DNA of 45,194 nt from an uncultured Oscillospiraceae bacterium. Lineage in GTDB: Bacteria > Bacillota > Clostridia > Oscillospirales > Oscillospiraceae. Positions 15,568 to 24,517 of this stretch are shown here, one piece after another (position 1 is the first letter of the stretch; the number at the start of each line of letters is the position of its first letter). Location of the stretch: NCBI GenBank assembly GCA_944385545.1, contig CALWXQ010000007.1, positions 1-45,194 of the forward strand, given 5' to 3'. A program made the translations under genes and the position numbers. The notes under the pieces are model-generated. The model did not search any database. It saw only the letters and a program-made list of their open reading frames with translations, and was not told the origin of the DNA.

Positions 15568-16572
15568 TTATTTTCCGAAGCGCGCCGCTGCCTGGGACAG
15601 CAGCTCCCGGATGGGCAGCTGATAGGGGCAGCGGCTTTCGCACAAACCGCAGCCTACGCAGGCGGAGGCGGGGACAGACAGGGTATCGTACCGGGCCTTT
15701 GCCCAATCCGCCAGACCGTACCGTCGCAGATACCCGTCGAACAGGAATACGCTGGAAATGTGGATCCCAGCTGTACAGGGCTGGCAGTAGTCGCAACGGC
15801 GGCAGAACTGGGTGCCTAAGCTGTTCCGGATCCAGGCAAGCTTCCCTTCGTCCGCCGGGGAGAGAGCGCCGTGGTTCACGGCGTCCAGATTCTGGGCCAG
15901 CTCCGCCGGTTCGGCCATGCCGGGGATCACCACGCTGACATGGGGATTGGCGCAGACGAAGCGCAGCGCCAGGGAGGCGTCCTCAATGGCGCCGCCTGCC
16001 AGGGGCTTCATGGCAATGAAACCGATGTCCTTCCCGGCGCATTGACGGATCAGGTCTTCACCCTGGTTCTCGACGATGTTGTAGGGGAACATAACGGTCT
16101 CGGCCCAGTCCGTCTCCAGCGCGGCCCGAAACACATCCAGGGAGTGGGCGGTGAGGCCGATGTGGCGGATCTTGCCGGCGGCCTTGGCCTCCAGAAGGGC
16201 CTCCAGAGCGCCGCCGGGGGCTGTCACCTGCTCCAGTTGCTCCGGGGTAGGGTTATGGATCTGATAGAGGTCGATGTAGTCTGTGCGCAGATTCTTCAGG
16301 CTGACATTAATATCCCGGGCCATTTCCTCCCGGGTACGGCCCATGCTCTTGGTAGCCAGGATGAACTGATCCCGGATCCCTTCCAGAGCATAGCCCAGGA
16401 ATTCTTCACTAACGGTATAGCCCCGGGCGGTGTCGATGTAATTCACACCGGCTTGCGCCAGAAGGCCCATCAGGGCCTTTGTTTTTTCCCGATCCACCCG
16501 CTGGATGGGAATGCCGCCGAAGCCCAGGCGGGATACCCGCAGCCCGGTTTTTCCAAGACGAACGTATTCCAT
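15568..16572 (-). CDS. aldo/keto reductase with C-terminal ferredoxin-like cysteines
   Basis: 334 residues, ATG at 16572 behind AGGAGG (8-nt gap). The N-terminal TIM barrel has the AKR catalytic set Asp47, Tyr52 (YIDTARGYT), Lys75 (LATKSMG) and His106 (LYQIHNPTP). The C-terminus adds CRRCDYCQPC and CVGCGLCESRC, i.e. cysteine clusters likely binding one or two 4Fe-4S centres, as in the AKR-ferredoxin fusion type common in Clostridia. It probably reduces or oxidises an unknown carbonyl or sugar with NAD(P)H and exchanges electrons with ferredoxin. It follows the MATE gene by 29 bp on the same strand. Confidence 0.9.
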   Translation of the reverse strand: MEYVRLGKTGLRVSRLGFGGIPIQRVDREKTKALMGLLAQAGVNYIDTARGYTVSEEFLGYALEGIRDQFILATKSMGRTREEMARDINVSLKNLRTDYIDLYQIHNPTPEQLEQVTAPGGALEALLEAKAAGKIRHIGLTAHSLDVFRAALETDWAETVMFPYNIVENQGEDLIRQCAGKDIGFIAMKPLAGGAIEDASLALRFVCANPHVSVVIPGMAEPAELAQNLDAVNHGALSPADEGKLAWIRNSLGTQFCRRCDYCQPCTAGIHISSVFLFDGYLRRYGLADWAKARYDTLSVPASACVGCGLCESRCPYQLPIRELLSQAAARFGK

Positions 16573-16601
16573 AATGAAAACCTCCTGTAAGGAACGGATT
16601 G

Positions 16602-17984
16602 TCAGGCGGTCATGTTCTGGATCCATTTGCCCTGCCGGAGCATTCTGGCGCCGATGACGCATTTGATCAGATCGGCGCTCTGGCAGATCAGGTACAGCGG
16701 CACAATGGAGATCCCGGTGAAGCGGCTGAGCAGGAAGGCCAGGGGCACGGGACACAGCCACATGAAGCAGCTGTCGAACAGGAATGTGACCATGGTCTGC
16801 CCGCCGGAGCGGAGGGTGAAGTAGGTGGCGTTGGTGTAGGAGTTGAAGGGCATCATGGCGGCGCTGATGCAGATCAGCAGGGTTGCCAGCTGCCGCACAT
16901 GGTCGGTGGTGTTGTAGATCCGGGGGAACAGACCGGAGAACATGGCCATGAGGCAGCCGAAGAACAGTCCTGAGGCCACGCTTACCGCGATAAGCTTGCG
17001 GTTGGTATCCCGTACCTCCTGCTTCGGAGTGGAGGCTCCCAGCAGCTGGCCCATGATGATTCCCACCGCGTTGCCCATGGACAGGAAGACCACGCTGCCC
17101 AGATTGAACATGGTGCTGGAAATATTCATGGCAGGCACCACATCCAGGCCGCAGGTGGAGTAGCACTGGCTGAGGAAGGCGGTTCCGGTGGACCAGAGGA
17201 ACTCGTTAATCAGCAGAGGCATGCCCTTGGCGGTGATGGCGCCAAAGAGCTTGCCGGGGATATACATGGAGCGGTAGACTCCCTTGAGATACGGGGTGCG
17301 CTGGGGATGCAGATGGGCCCACCCGGCTACGATGAGAAGCTCCGCGTACCGGGAGATCACCGTGGCAATGGCCGCGCCTACCACGCCCAGAGCCGGCGCG
17401 CCGAAGTGGCCGAAGATCAGCACATAATTCAGGCACAGATTCACCAGCACTGCGGAAATGCCGCCTACCATAGGCACCACGGTTTCCCCGGTTTCCCGGA
17501 GGGTGCTGGAGTAGACGTTGGTCAGGGCGAAGGGGAGGAAGCCCCACAGCATCACATGCAGGTAGTCAAGACTGTATTCCATAGCGCCCTGGGCCACGGC
17601 GGGATCCCCCTCGCCGGTGAGGTACAGGCCGATCAGCCCGCGGCCCCCTGCCAGGAACAGGACGCATCCCAAAACAGACAGCAGCAAACAGACCAGGAAT
17701 TTAAAGCGGAAGGTGTGCCGCACGCCCTCCTGATCCCGGGAGCCGAAGAACTGCGCGGTGAAGATTCCCGCGCCGGAGCTGGCGCCGAAGATGCACAGGT
17801 TGAAAACAAACAGAAGTCCGTTGACAATGGAAACGCCGCTCATGGGGACGGTGCCCACCTGGCCGACCATAACATTGTCCAGCAGGGAGACGAAGTTGGT
17901 GATGCCGTTCTGGATAATGATGGGAACGGCTACGGAGAATATCCGGCGATAGAACGCTCTGTCGCCAATGTAACGATGGAACAT
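16602..17984 (-). CDS. MATE family efflux transporter
   Basis: 460 residues with twelve predicted transmembrane helices in two pseudo-symmetric halves. MATE features include FSVAVPIIIQNGITNFVSLLDNVMVGQ at the start (listed here as PIIIQNGITNFV), STLRETGETVVPM, and GNAVGIIMGQLLGA. It exports drugs or metabolites against Na+ or H+ entry. I chose ATG 17984 because GAGG is 6 nt upstream (ATGAGGTTTTCT); the upstream ATG at 17996 contains that ribosome site. It is followed by the aldo/keto reductase gene and preceded by nagA with a hairpin between. Confidence 0.9.
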   Translation of the reverse strand: MFHRYIGDRAFYRRIFSVAVPIIIQNGITNFVSLLDNVMVGQVGTVPMSGVSIVNGLLFVFNLCIFGASSGAGIFTAQFFGSRDQEGVRHTFRFKFLVCLLLSVLGCVLFLAGGRGLIGLYLTGEGDPAVAQGAMEYSLDYLHVMLWGFLPFALTNVYSSTLRETGETVVPMVGGISAVLVNLCLNYVLIFGHFGAPALGVVGAAIATVISRYAELLIVAGWAHLHPQRTPYLKGVYRSMYIPGKLFGAITAKGMPLLINEFLWSTGTAFLSQCYSTCGLDVVPAMNISSTMFNLGSVVFLSMGNAVGIIMGQLLGASTPKQEVRDTNRKLIAVSVASGLFFGCLMAMFSGLFPRIYNTTDHVRQLATLLICISAAMMPFNSYTNATYFTLRSGGQTMVTFLFDSCFMWLCPVPLAFLLSRFTGISIVPLYLICQSADLIKCVIGARMLRQGKWIQNMTA

Positions 17985-18020
17985 AGAAAACCTCATGTAT
18001 ATTGTTTTATCCGAAAGATA

Positions 18021-18047
18021 CCGGGCTGCTTTGTAGGCGCAGCCCGG
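18021..18047 (-). terminator. hairpin between nagA and MATE gene
   Basis: A 9-bp perfect stem CCGGGCTGC / GCAGCCCGG with a 9-nt loop, then TATCTTTC on the minus strand. The T-run is weak, so it may only partly end the nagA transcript. Confidence 0.5.
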
Positions 18048-18068
18048 TGCTGTAACAGGGGAGAGGGG

Positions 18069-19202
18069 TCATTTCACTTCCACGCCGCCCAGGAAGACCC
18101 GCTTTTCCCGGTAATCCGGAGAGCAGATGATAAAGTCCGCCAGCTTGCCGGTGTCAATGGAGCCGATCTTGTCCTGGGCGCCGATGGCGCAGGCGGGGTT
18201 GTAGGTGGCTGCCCGGATGGCGTCCTCCTGAGGGATGTTCCAGGAGATGACGTTTTGCAGGCACTGCCACAGGTTGGCGGCAGAGCAGGCGATGGTGCCG
18301 TCGGCCAGCCGCGCCACGCCGTCCCGGAGCCAGGCGTCCTGACCGCCCAGCTGGAATTTGCTTCCGTCAGGCAGACCGGCGCAGCGGCCGGAGTCGGAGA
18401 CCAGCACCATCCGCTCCGGGCCGAACATGGAGAAGGCCAGCCGCACGGAGGCGGGATGGATGTGCATACCGTCGCAGATGATCTCTGCCCGAACGGCGGG
18501 GTTTTCCACCGCGGCGGGGATGACGCCGGGATTGCGGTGGTGGATACCGGGCATGGCGTTGTACAGGTGGGTCAGGTGCGTGGCGCCGGCGTCGAAGACC
18601 GCCTTGGCATGGTCATAGTCGGCGTCGGTGTGGGCCACGGATACGGTGCACAGATCCTTTGCCTGCCGGGTGAATTCGGCGGCGCCGGGCAGCTCCGGGG
18701 CGACGTCTACGATGCGGATCAGACCGCCGCAGCTTTCGTACAGCCTGCGGAAGCCTGGAAAATCCGGCTCCTTCAGGTAGTCCGGATTCTGAGCGCCCCG
18801 CTTTTTATAGGAGAAGTAGGGCCCCTCCATCTGGATGCCCATGAGCCGGGCGTGGCCCTGGGGGGCTTCCTGAGCCAGCCGCGCGGCGGTGGCGAAGGCC
18901 TTCTCCAATACGTCATAGGGGAGGGTCATGGAGGCGGGGGCGAAGGAGGTAACCCCCCAGGCAGCGTACCGGGCGGCCATTTTCTGAAGGCCCGCATAGT
19001 CTCCGTCGGAGAAGTCCGCGCCGGAATTGCCGTGGCTGTGAACGTCCACCAGGCCGGGGATCACCAAAGCGCCGTGAAGATCCACCGCGTCACTGGGAAC
19101 AGACTGCGGCAGAATCTGGCCGAAGACTCCGTCCGTCACTTCAAAGGCGCCGGTATGGAACTGAAAGTCCGTGGTAAAAATCCGCGCGTTTTGATAAAAC
19201 AT
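18069..19202 (-). CDS. nagA: N-acetylglucosamine-6-phosphate deacetylase
   Basis: 377 residues from ATG 19202, with GGAGGG 8 nt upstream. The amidohydrolase fold shows PGLVDVHSHGNSGADFSDGD (metal-site HxH), MEGPYFSYKKRGAQNP (metal Glu), VSVAHTDADY, THLYNAMPGIHHRNPG, ICDGMHIHPASV and VLVSDSGRCAG (catalytic Asp). It removes acetate from GlcNAc-6-P to yield GlcN-6-P for NagB during amino-sugar catabolism or cell-wall recycling. It has its own promoter and is not linked to the nagB at 9789. Confidence 0.92.
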   Translation of the reverse strand: MFYQNARIFTTDFQFHTGAFEVTDGVFGQILPQSVPSDAVDLHGALVIPGLVDVHSHGNSGADFSDGDYAGLQKMAARYAAWGVTSFAPASMTLPYDVLEKAFATAARLAQEAPQGHARLMGIQMEGPYFSYKKRGAQNPDYLKEPDFPGFRRLYESCGGLIRIVDVAPELPGAAEFTRQAKDLCTVSVAHTDADYDHAKAVFDAGATHLTHLYNAMPGIHHRNPGVIPAAVENPAVRAEIICDGMHIHPASVRLAFSMFGPERMVLVSDSGRCAGLPDGSKFQLGGQDAWLRDGVARLADGTIACSAANLWQCLQNVISWNIPQEDAIRAATYNPACAIGAQDKIGSIDTGKLADFIICSPDYREKRVFLGGVEVK

Positions 19203-19231
19203 AAGGCAAGCCCTCCTCTGGCATTGCATTT

Positions 19232-19260
19232 TCTATAATAATATGGTATCATGGAATCAA
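19232..19260 (-). promoter_or_regulatory. nagA promoter
   Basis: On the minus strand TTGATT (19260-19255), 17-bp spacer, TATAGA (19237-19232), about 20 nt before the nagA ribosome site. Confidence 0.6.
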
Positions 19261-19462
19261 GGAAAAAGCAATGCGCCGGGAAGAAAAATTTTCCTGGAGG
19301 AAACGTATCCGGAAGGAAGAAAAGGATTGCAAAATGTAATTATCTGCGTCAGTATTCTTTCCGCCTCGTTAAAAATTTGCGGTCAATTCCGGAAAATTGG
19401 AAACGGATGCTTAAGAGTTCATTAAGAAATGTAAATACTTGTAATTTTTTGTAATTTACCTA

Positions 19463-19491
19463 TTGACTTCCAGAATTGGATGTGCTATGAT
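19463..19491 (+). promoter_or_regulatory. promoter of surface protein gene
   Basis: TTGACT (19463-19468), 17-bp spacer, TATGAT (19486-19491). An AT-rich tract with repeated TGTAATTT lies just upstream. The 5' untranslated region is about 115 nt with no riboswitch I recognise. The remaining gap 19261-19462 holds nothing I can support. Confidence 0.7.
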
Positions 19492-19612
19492 GCAGACATG
19501 AAAGAGAGACCCACCTGCCACCACCCTCCAGGCAATGTCCAGACCGGCGGATGGAAGTAGGCGCGGGGTAACATTTCAAAAACAGACATATTTCATTCAG
19601 GAGGTTAGAAAC

Positions 19613-21094
19613 ATGAAAAAGGTATGTAAGAAGCTGTTTAGCCTGATGCTGGTGGCTGTGCTTCTGGCTGCCGCAATCCCCTTCCAGGCATTCGCTACTG
19701 AGTATTCTGTGACCGTCAAAATCACCGTCGACAATGTGACGAAGGACTACAACTGGAAGCTCGATACTGAGGGCGATGATCCCGTATTCGATGATGACTG
19801 CCTGTCCTACATGCTGTCCCAATTGGGCTATGTCTCGGATCTGTCCAAGTATGAAGTCGGACAGTGGATCTTCAAAGGGCAGTCTTACGCTTCCCTGAGC
19901 GGCCATGGCAATTTCACCGACGGCGACACCATTTCCATTACCCTGAAGACTGTGTGTGTGCATGCTTCCACCCGGGTGGAGGAGACCGCTGCCACTTGCA
20001 CCGCTGACGGCGAAAGCAAAACCATTTGCTCCGACTGCGGAAAGGTTATTGCGACGTCCACCCTCACCGCCACCGGCCACACCGCCGGCAATTGGGAAGT
20101 GAAGACTCCCGCAACCACTACCGCCACCGGCATCGAAGTGCAGAAGTGCACAAAGTGCGGTGAGGTAGTGAACCAGAGGAGCATCAGCATGCTGCCTAAG
20201 GAGACCGTGACCCTGACACTGAATAGCGCCTCCGGCAAGGATGTTAAGACCTACGATAAGGGTACCTCTATCACCCTCAAGTCTCCCGGCGACACCAACG
20301 AAACCTACTTCGAGTCCTGGTCTGACGGAAGTAATTCCTATCCTGCCAATACTATCATCACTCTCCAGACTGATGTCGAACTGACTGCTCAATACGCCAA
20401 AAAGGTAACCTATACCTTCAGAAGCGGCGAGAGCAACAGCCCCAACTACATTTACGCCAAGCCCAACACCACCGTCAACAGCCCCGAACCGCTTTCCCGC
20501 ACCGGCATGACCTTTAAGGGTTGGTACACCCAGCCCAGCGGCGGCAGCCAGGTCAACTTCCCCATCACTGCCGGCTCTGAGGACCAGACCTACTACGCCC
20601 AGTACTACGAAACCAATAAGGAGCCCAACGCTGTTTACCTGGATGTGTATCTGAAGGGCAACCTGTGGAACCGCAGCAGACGGATCAACCTGACCACCAG
20701 CGCCGGCAGCTACATTGCCAATGATGGTGCGATTTCCATTGCTGCCAATGGCGATGTTCGTAATCTGCTCAAGAGCTACTACACCGCTACCAATTCTGAC
20801 GGTATTGAATACGACGGCCTGTACCTGCTGCAGGGCAACCATCCCAAGAATTGGGCTACCGACAGCAATAAGGTCACCACTGTGACCGGCCTGGATGAGG
20901 CTCGCGCCAAAGAAGAAGTGGTATACTTCGTGGTGCTGGACAACGCCAAGGCGAAGTCCTCCAGCTCCTCCACCGCCGATCCCTCCAACCCCAAGACCGG
21001 TGACAGCGTCTACATGGCTATGACCATTCTGGGCCTGTCCGCCGCTTCCCTGGCTGCTGTGTACTACATCAGCAAGAAGCGTTCCGTCCGGTAA
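19613..21094 (+). CDS. sortase-anchored cell-surface protein (NPKTG signal)
   Basis: 493 residues from ATG 19613 (CAGGAGG upstream). A signal peptide (MKKVCKKLFSLMLVAVLLAA, cleavage near AFA-TE) is followed by a DUF4430-like or ubiquitin-like N-terminal region, a paired CxxC segment (ATCTADGESKTICSDCGKV, KCTKCGEVV) of the kind seen in gut Clostridia surface proteins, an InlB/Listeria-Bacteroides repeat region (FKGWYTQPSGGSQV) and a C-terminal NPKTG at 459-463 plus hydrophobic helix and KKR tail. It is probably linked to peptidoglycan by a class B or related sortase. Adhesion or cofactor-binding roles are unproven. Confidence 0.82.
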   Translation: MKKVCKKLFSLMLVAVLLAAAIPFQAFATEYSVTVKITVDNVTKDYNWKLDTEGDDPVFDDDCLSYMLSQLGYVSDLSKYEVGQWIFKGQSYASLSGHGNFTDGDTISITLKTVCVHASTRVEETAATCTADGESKTICSDCGKVIATSTLTATGHTAGNWEVKTPATTTATGIEVQKCTKCGEVVNQRSISMLPKETVTLTLNSASGKDVKTYDKGTSITLKSPGDTNETYFESWSDGSNSYPANTIITLQTDVELTAQYAKKVTYTFRSGESNSPNYIYAKPNTTVNSPEPLSRTGMTFKGWYTQPSGGSQVNFPITAGSEDQTYYAQYYETNKEPNAVYLDVYLKGNLWNRSRRINLTTSAGSYIANDGAISIAANGDVRNLLKSYYTATNSDGIEYDGLYLLQGNHPKNWATDSNKVTTVTGLDEARAKEEVVYFVVLDNAKAKSSSSSTADPSNPKTGDSVYMAMTILGLSAASLAAVYYISKKRSVR

Positions 21095-21115
21095 TTTCGG
21101 ATCAAGCCAATCATT

Positions 21116-21146
21116 CCCCCGGCAGCCTTGGCTGCCGGGGGTTTTT
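21116..21146 (+). terminator. intrinsic terminator of surface protein gene
   Basis: CCCCCGGCAGCC and GGCTGCCGGGGG pair almost without a loop, followed by TTTTT. Confidence 0.88.
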
Positions 21147-21174
21147 CTGAGAAGAAATTTTCCTTGTCAGCACC

Positions 21175-21203
21175 TTGCTATTTCCGCGCTTTTCTTGTAA
21201 AAT
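21175..21203 (+). promoter_or_regulatory. promoter of DUF1846 gene
   Basis: TTGCTA (21175-21180), 17-bp spacer, TAAAAT (21198-21203), 36 nt before the start codon. Confidence 0.6.
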
Positions 21204-21239
21204 AAAGGGTAATGATTTTTCAGGAAAGAGGAGAAGAAC

Positions 21240-22706
21240 ATGCTCTGTCCGGCGTTTGATAATGAGAAGTATCTGCAAACCCAGTCCGCCCACATCCGGG
21301 ATCGCATCGCTCAGTTCGGGGGAAAGCTGTATCTGGAATTCGGCGGCAAGCTCTACGATGACAACCATGCCTCCCGGGTGCTGCCGGGCTTCCAGCCGGA
21401 CAGCAAGCTGCGGATGCTGCTGCAATTAAAGGATCAGGTGGAGATGGTCATTGCCATCAACGCCGGAGACATTGAAAAGAACAAGCTCCGAGGTGATCTG
21501 GGCATTACCTATGATCTGGATGTGATCCGGCTGATTAACATTTTCCGGGAGCTGGGGCTGTATGTTTCCAGCGTGGTGCTCACCCGTTTCCATGAGCAGA
21601 CTATGGCACGGGCCTTCCAGGCCAGACTGGAGGGCATGGGGATCCGGGTATATCACCACTATGCCATCGACGGCTACCCCTCCGATACCGCCCACGTGGT
21701 CAGCGACCAGGGCTTCGGGAAGAACGATTATATCGAAACCACCCGGGAGCTGGTGGTGGTCACCGCCCCCGGCCCCGGCAGCGGCAAGCTGGCCACCTGT
21801 CTGAGCCAGCTGTATCACGAGCATCAGCGGGGCATCACAGCGGGGTATGCCAAATTTGAAACCTTCCCCATCTGGAACCTTCCGCTGAACCATCCGGTGA
21901 ACCTGGCATACGAGGCGGCCACGGCGGATTTAAACGACGTGAATATGATCGACCCCTTCCATCTGGAGGCATACGGCGTTACCACGGTGAACTACAACCG
22001 GGACGTGGAGGCTTTTCCGGTGCTGGTTGCCATTTTCAAGAAGATCCTGGGACACTGCCCCTACAAGTCCCCCACGGACATGGGTGTGAATATGGTGGGC
22101 AACTGCATCATTGACGACGAGGCTGTCTGCCGCGCCTCCCGGCAGGAGATCATCCGCCGGTATTATGAGGCCATGTGCCGCTTGAAGCAGGGCAAGACCG
22201 ACGAGGAAACCGTGCGCAAGCTGGACTTGCTGATGAAAAAGGCGGCTGTGGAACCCGGTGAGCGGAAGGTGGTAGCTGCCGCTTTGGAACGGGCGGAGCA
22301 GACCGGAAACCCCGCCGCGGCCATGGAGCTGCCTGACGGAACCATTGTCACCGGCAAAACCTCCGACCTGCTGGGAGCGTCCTCCGCCCTGCTGCTCAAC
22401 GCCCTGAAGGCTCTGGGAGGAATGCCCAAGGATCTGCATCTGATCTCTCCCGTAGCCCTGGATCCCATTCAGCACCTGAAGGTGGATCATCTGGGCAACC
22501 GCAATCCCCGGCTCCACACCGACGAAACCCTGATTGCCCTGTCCATCAGCGCCGCTACCAATCCCATGGCGGAGTTCGCCATGGAGCAGCTGAGTAAGCT
22601 CCGGGGCTGTGAAGTCCATTCCTCGGTGATCCTGTCCCCGGTGGATGAGAAGACCTTCAAGCGCCTGGGCGTCAACCTCACCTGCGAACCCAGATATATG
22701 GGCTAA
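21240..22706 (+). CDS. DUF1846 family protein
   Basis: 488 residues, near the usual about 500 of this family. Recognisable blocks are FDNEKYLQTQSAHIRDRIAQ, KLYLEFGGKLYDDNHASRVL, GDLGITYDLDVIRLI, VVVTAPGPGSGKLATCLSQL (a P-loop-like glycine-rich stretch) and DMGVNMVGNCIIDDEAVC. DUF1846 is a widely conserved soluble protein of Firmicutes with solved structures but no proven function; the GPGSGK loop suggests nucleotide or phosphate binding. It has its own promoter and terminator. AGAGGAG lies 6 nt before the ATG. Confidence 0.9.
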   Translation: MLCPAFDNEKYLQTQSAHIRDRIAQFGGKLYLEFGGKLYDDNHASRVLPGFQPDSKLRMLLQLKDQVEMVIAINAGDIEKNKLRGDLGITYDLDVIRLINIFRELGLYVSSVVLTRFHEQTMARAFQARLEGMGIRVYHHYAIDGYPSDTAHVVSDQGFGKNDYIETTRELVVVTAPGPGSGKLATCLSQLYHEHQRGITAGYAKFETFPIWNLPLNHPVNLAYEAATADLNDVNMIDPFHLEAYGVTTVNYNRDVEAFPVLVAIFKKILGHCPYKSPTDMGVNMVGNCIIDDEAVCRASRQEIIRRYYEAMCRLKQGKTDEETVRKLDLLMKKAAVEPGERKVVAAALERAEQTGNPAAAMELPDGTIVTGKTSDLLGASSALLLNALKALGGMPKDLHLISPVALDPIQHLKVDHLGNRNPRLHTDETLIALSISAATNPMAEFAMEQLSKLRGCEVHSSVILSPVDEKTFKRLGVNLTCEPRYMG

Positions 22707-22718
22707 GCGCAAAAGCAG

Positions 22719-22758
22719 CGCCCCTGACCGGATTTGAAGCCGGTCAGGGGCGTTTTTT
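22719..22758. terminator. terminator between DUF1846 gene and pyr operon
   Basis: A 13-bp perfect stem CGCCCCTGACCGG / CCGGTCAGGGGCG with an 8-nt loop, followed by TTTTTT on the plus strand. It abuts the pyrB stop (22760) and can also stop the convergent pyr transcript, though the T-run on that side is weaker. Confidence 0.88.
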
Positions 22759-22759
22759 A

Positions 22760-23842
22760 TCAGCCTCTTTGATCGCAGTAGACACAGCGGTGGATATCCG
22801 CTTCCTTATCGGTGCAGCGGAACAGCTGAGGCAGCTCCTGCTCCACCTGGCTGATGCACTTGGGGTTGCGGCAGATCCGGTCGTATTCCAGCTCGCTGCT
22901 GTCCAGAGCTACCGGTTTGGGATCGGCCTTGGCCTCCTCCAGCAGCTTCAGGATCAGGGCCATACGCATGTACTTGCCGTTCAGGGCCTGACGGAAGTAG
23001 GCGGCCCGGGGATCCGCGTCCACCTTGACGCTGATCTCGTTTACCCGGGGCAGGGGATGCAGGACGCACATTGCGTCCTTAGCCAGCTTCATCTTCTCGG
23101 TGTTCAGCACATAGGTGTCCTTCAGGCGCTCATATTCCCAGGGATCATCGAACCGCTCCCGCTGGATCCGGGTCATATACAGCACATCCAGCTCGCCGAT
23201 GGCGTCCTCCAGAGACGCCACTTCCTTATAGGGAATGTGGTGAGGCTCCAGCACGTTATAGCGCACGAATCCGGGGATCTTCAGCTCCTTGGGGGAGATG
23301 AGTACGAACTTCACTCCTGGGTAGCGGCTCATGGCCTCGATCAGGGAGTGAACGGTGCGGCCGTATTTCAGGTCGCCGCACAGGCCGATGGTCAGATCGT
23401 GCAGCCGTCCCAGCTCCCGGGAGATGGTCAAAAGATCCGCCAGGGTCTGGGTGGGGTGGTTGTGACCGCCGTCGCCGGCGTTGATCACCGGGATGGAGGC
23501 CGCCTGGGCGGCTACATAGGGGGCGCCCTCCTTGGGGTGGCGCATGGCGATGATGTCGGCATAGCAGCTGACGATCTTGGCGGTATCGGTAACGCTTTCG
23601 CCCTTGGAGGCGGAGGAGGAAGAAGCCTCGCTGAAGCCCAGAACGCTGCCTCCCAGCTCCAGCATAGCCGCTTCAAAGCTCAGCCGGGTGCGGGTGGACG
23701 GCTCAAAGAACAACGTAGCCAGCTTTTTGTGAGCGCATTTGTCCCAGTAGTTCTCCGGGTGGGCGATAATGTCCTTGGCGGTGGCAATGAGCTGATCCAG
23801 TTCCTCCACGGACAGCTCCAGAATGCTGTTCAGTCCTCTCAT
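22760..23842 (-). CDS. pyrB: aspartate carbamoyltransferase with PyrI-type zinc tail
   Basis: 360 residues against a usual 300-310. The catalytic part has the carbamoyl-phosphate loop FEPSTRTR (46-53), [10 protein letters not shown], the [15 protein letters not shown] block and HPLPRVNEI. After a linker (about 300-318) the C-terminus carries Cys324-x4-Cys329 (CRNPKC) and Cys353-x2-Cys356 (CVYC), the same spacing as the zinc domain of the E. coli regulatory subunit PyrI, including the ISxxE that follows the first pair. The allosteric nucleotide-binding domain of PyrI is missing. It condenses carbamoyl phosphate with aspartate in UMP synthesis. Its start overlaps the pyrE stop by 4 bp; it is the last gene of the operon. 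Confidence 0.95.
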   Translation of the reverse strand: MRGLNSILELSVEELDQLIATAKDIIAHPENYWDKCAHKKLATLFFEPSTRTRLSFEAAMLELGGSVLGFSEASSSSASKGESVTDTAKIVSCYADIIAMRHPKEGAPYVAAQAASIPVINAGDGGHNHPTQTLADLLTISRELGRLHDLTIGLCGDLKYGRTVHSLIEAMSRYPGVKFVLISPKELKIPGFVRYNVLEPHHIPYKEVASLEDAIGELDVLYMTRIQRERFDDPWEYERLKDTYVLNTEKMKLAKDAMCVLHPLPRVNEISVKVDADPRAAYFRQALNGKYMRMALILKLLEEAKADPKPVALDSSELEYDRICRNPKCISQVEQELPQLFRCTDKEADIHRCVYCDQRG

Positions 23843-24495
23843 TGCTTCGCTCCATTCACGGCAAGGTAGTTCCGGATCCGGGCGACGTTTTCGGCGTTGG
23901 CCGGATCTTCTTCCAGGTATGCGATGATGTCATAGACGTCCACCACGGAGTAGACCGGGAAGCCGAACTGCTCCTCGATCTCCTGCATGGCGCCCTTTTC
24001 GCCCTGACCCTTTTCCTTCCGATCCACCATAACGAAGGTGGCGGCGACCTTCACGCCCTCCAGATGGCTCAGGATCTCCATGCTCTCCCGGATGGCGGTG
24101 CCGGCGGTGATCACGTCCTCCACGATCACCACTTCCTCACCGGCCTTGGGCACATAGCCCACGAACACGCCGCCTTCTCCGTGATCCTTCACTTCCTTGC
24201 GGTTGAAGAAGAAGGGAACGTTCAGGCCGTTCTTGGACAGAGCCACCGCGGCGGAGACGGCGATGGAAATGCCCTTATAGGCGGGGCCGTAGAGGACGGT
24301 TGGCTTGGTTCCCAGCTTCTCAAAGTAGGCTTTGGCGTAGAATTCGCCCAGGCGGGCAATCTCTTCGCCGGTTTTGATCATACCGGCATTGATGAAATAG
24401 GGGATTTTCCGGCCGGACTTGGCAGTGAAATCGCCGAACTTCAGAACCCCGGCCCCTTGCAGGAACTGAATAAACTCTCTTTTGTAGCTTTCCAT
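23839..24495 (-). CDS. pyrE: orotate phosphoribosyltransferase
   Basis: 218 residues from ATG 24495, which follows AGGAGG by 6 nt. PRPP-binding motif [17 protein letters not shown] is intact, as are the substrate hood and flexible loop residues ([14 protein letters not shown]). It makes OMP from orotate and PRPP. It follows pyrF by 22 bp and overlaps pyrB by 4 bp. Confidence 0.95.
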   Translation of the reverse strand: MESYKREFIQFLQGAGVLKFGDFTAKSGRKIPYFINAGMIKTGEEIARLGEFYAKAYFEKLGTKPTVLYGPAYKGISIAVSAAVALSKNGLNVPFFFNRKEVKDHGEGGVFVGYVPKAGEEVVIVEDVITAGTAIRESMEILSHLEGVKVAATFVMVDRKEKGQGEKGAMQEIEEQFGFPVYSVVDVYDIIAYLEEDPANAENVARIRNYLAVNGAKQ

Positions 24496-24517
24496 ATACG
24501 TCCTCCTATCCAAAAAA

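Noticed and set aside
17307..19238. 643-codon plus-strand open frame
   Set aside because: Antisense to the MATE and nagA genes and spanning the gap between them; no plausible protein.
19500..19610. Possible riboswitch in the surface protein leader
   Set aside because: About 110 nt but I could not match it to any known riboswitch core, and no terminator or sequestering stem is evident.
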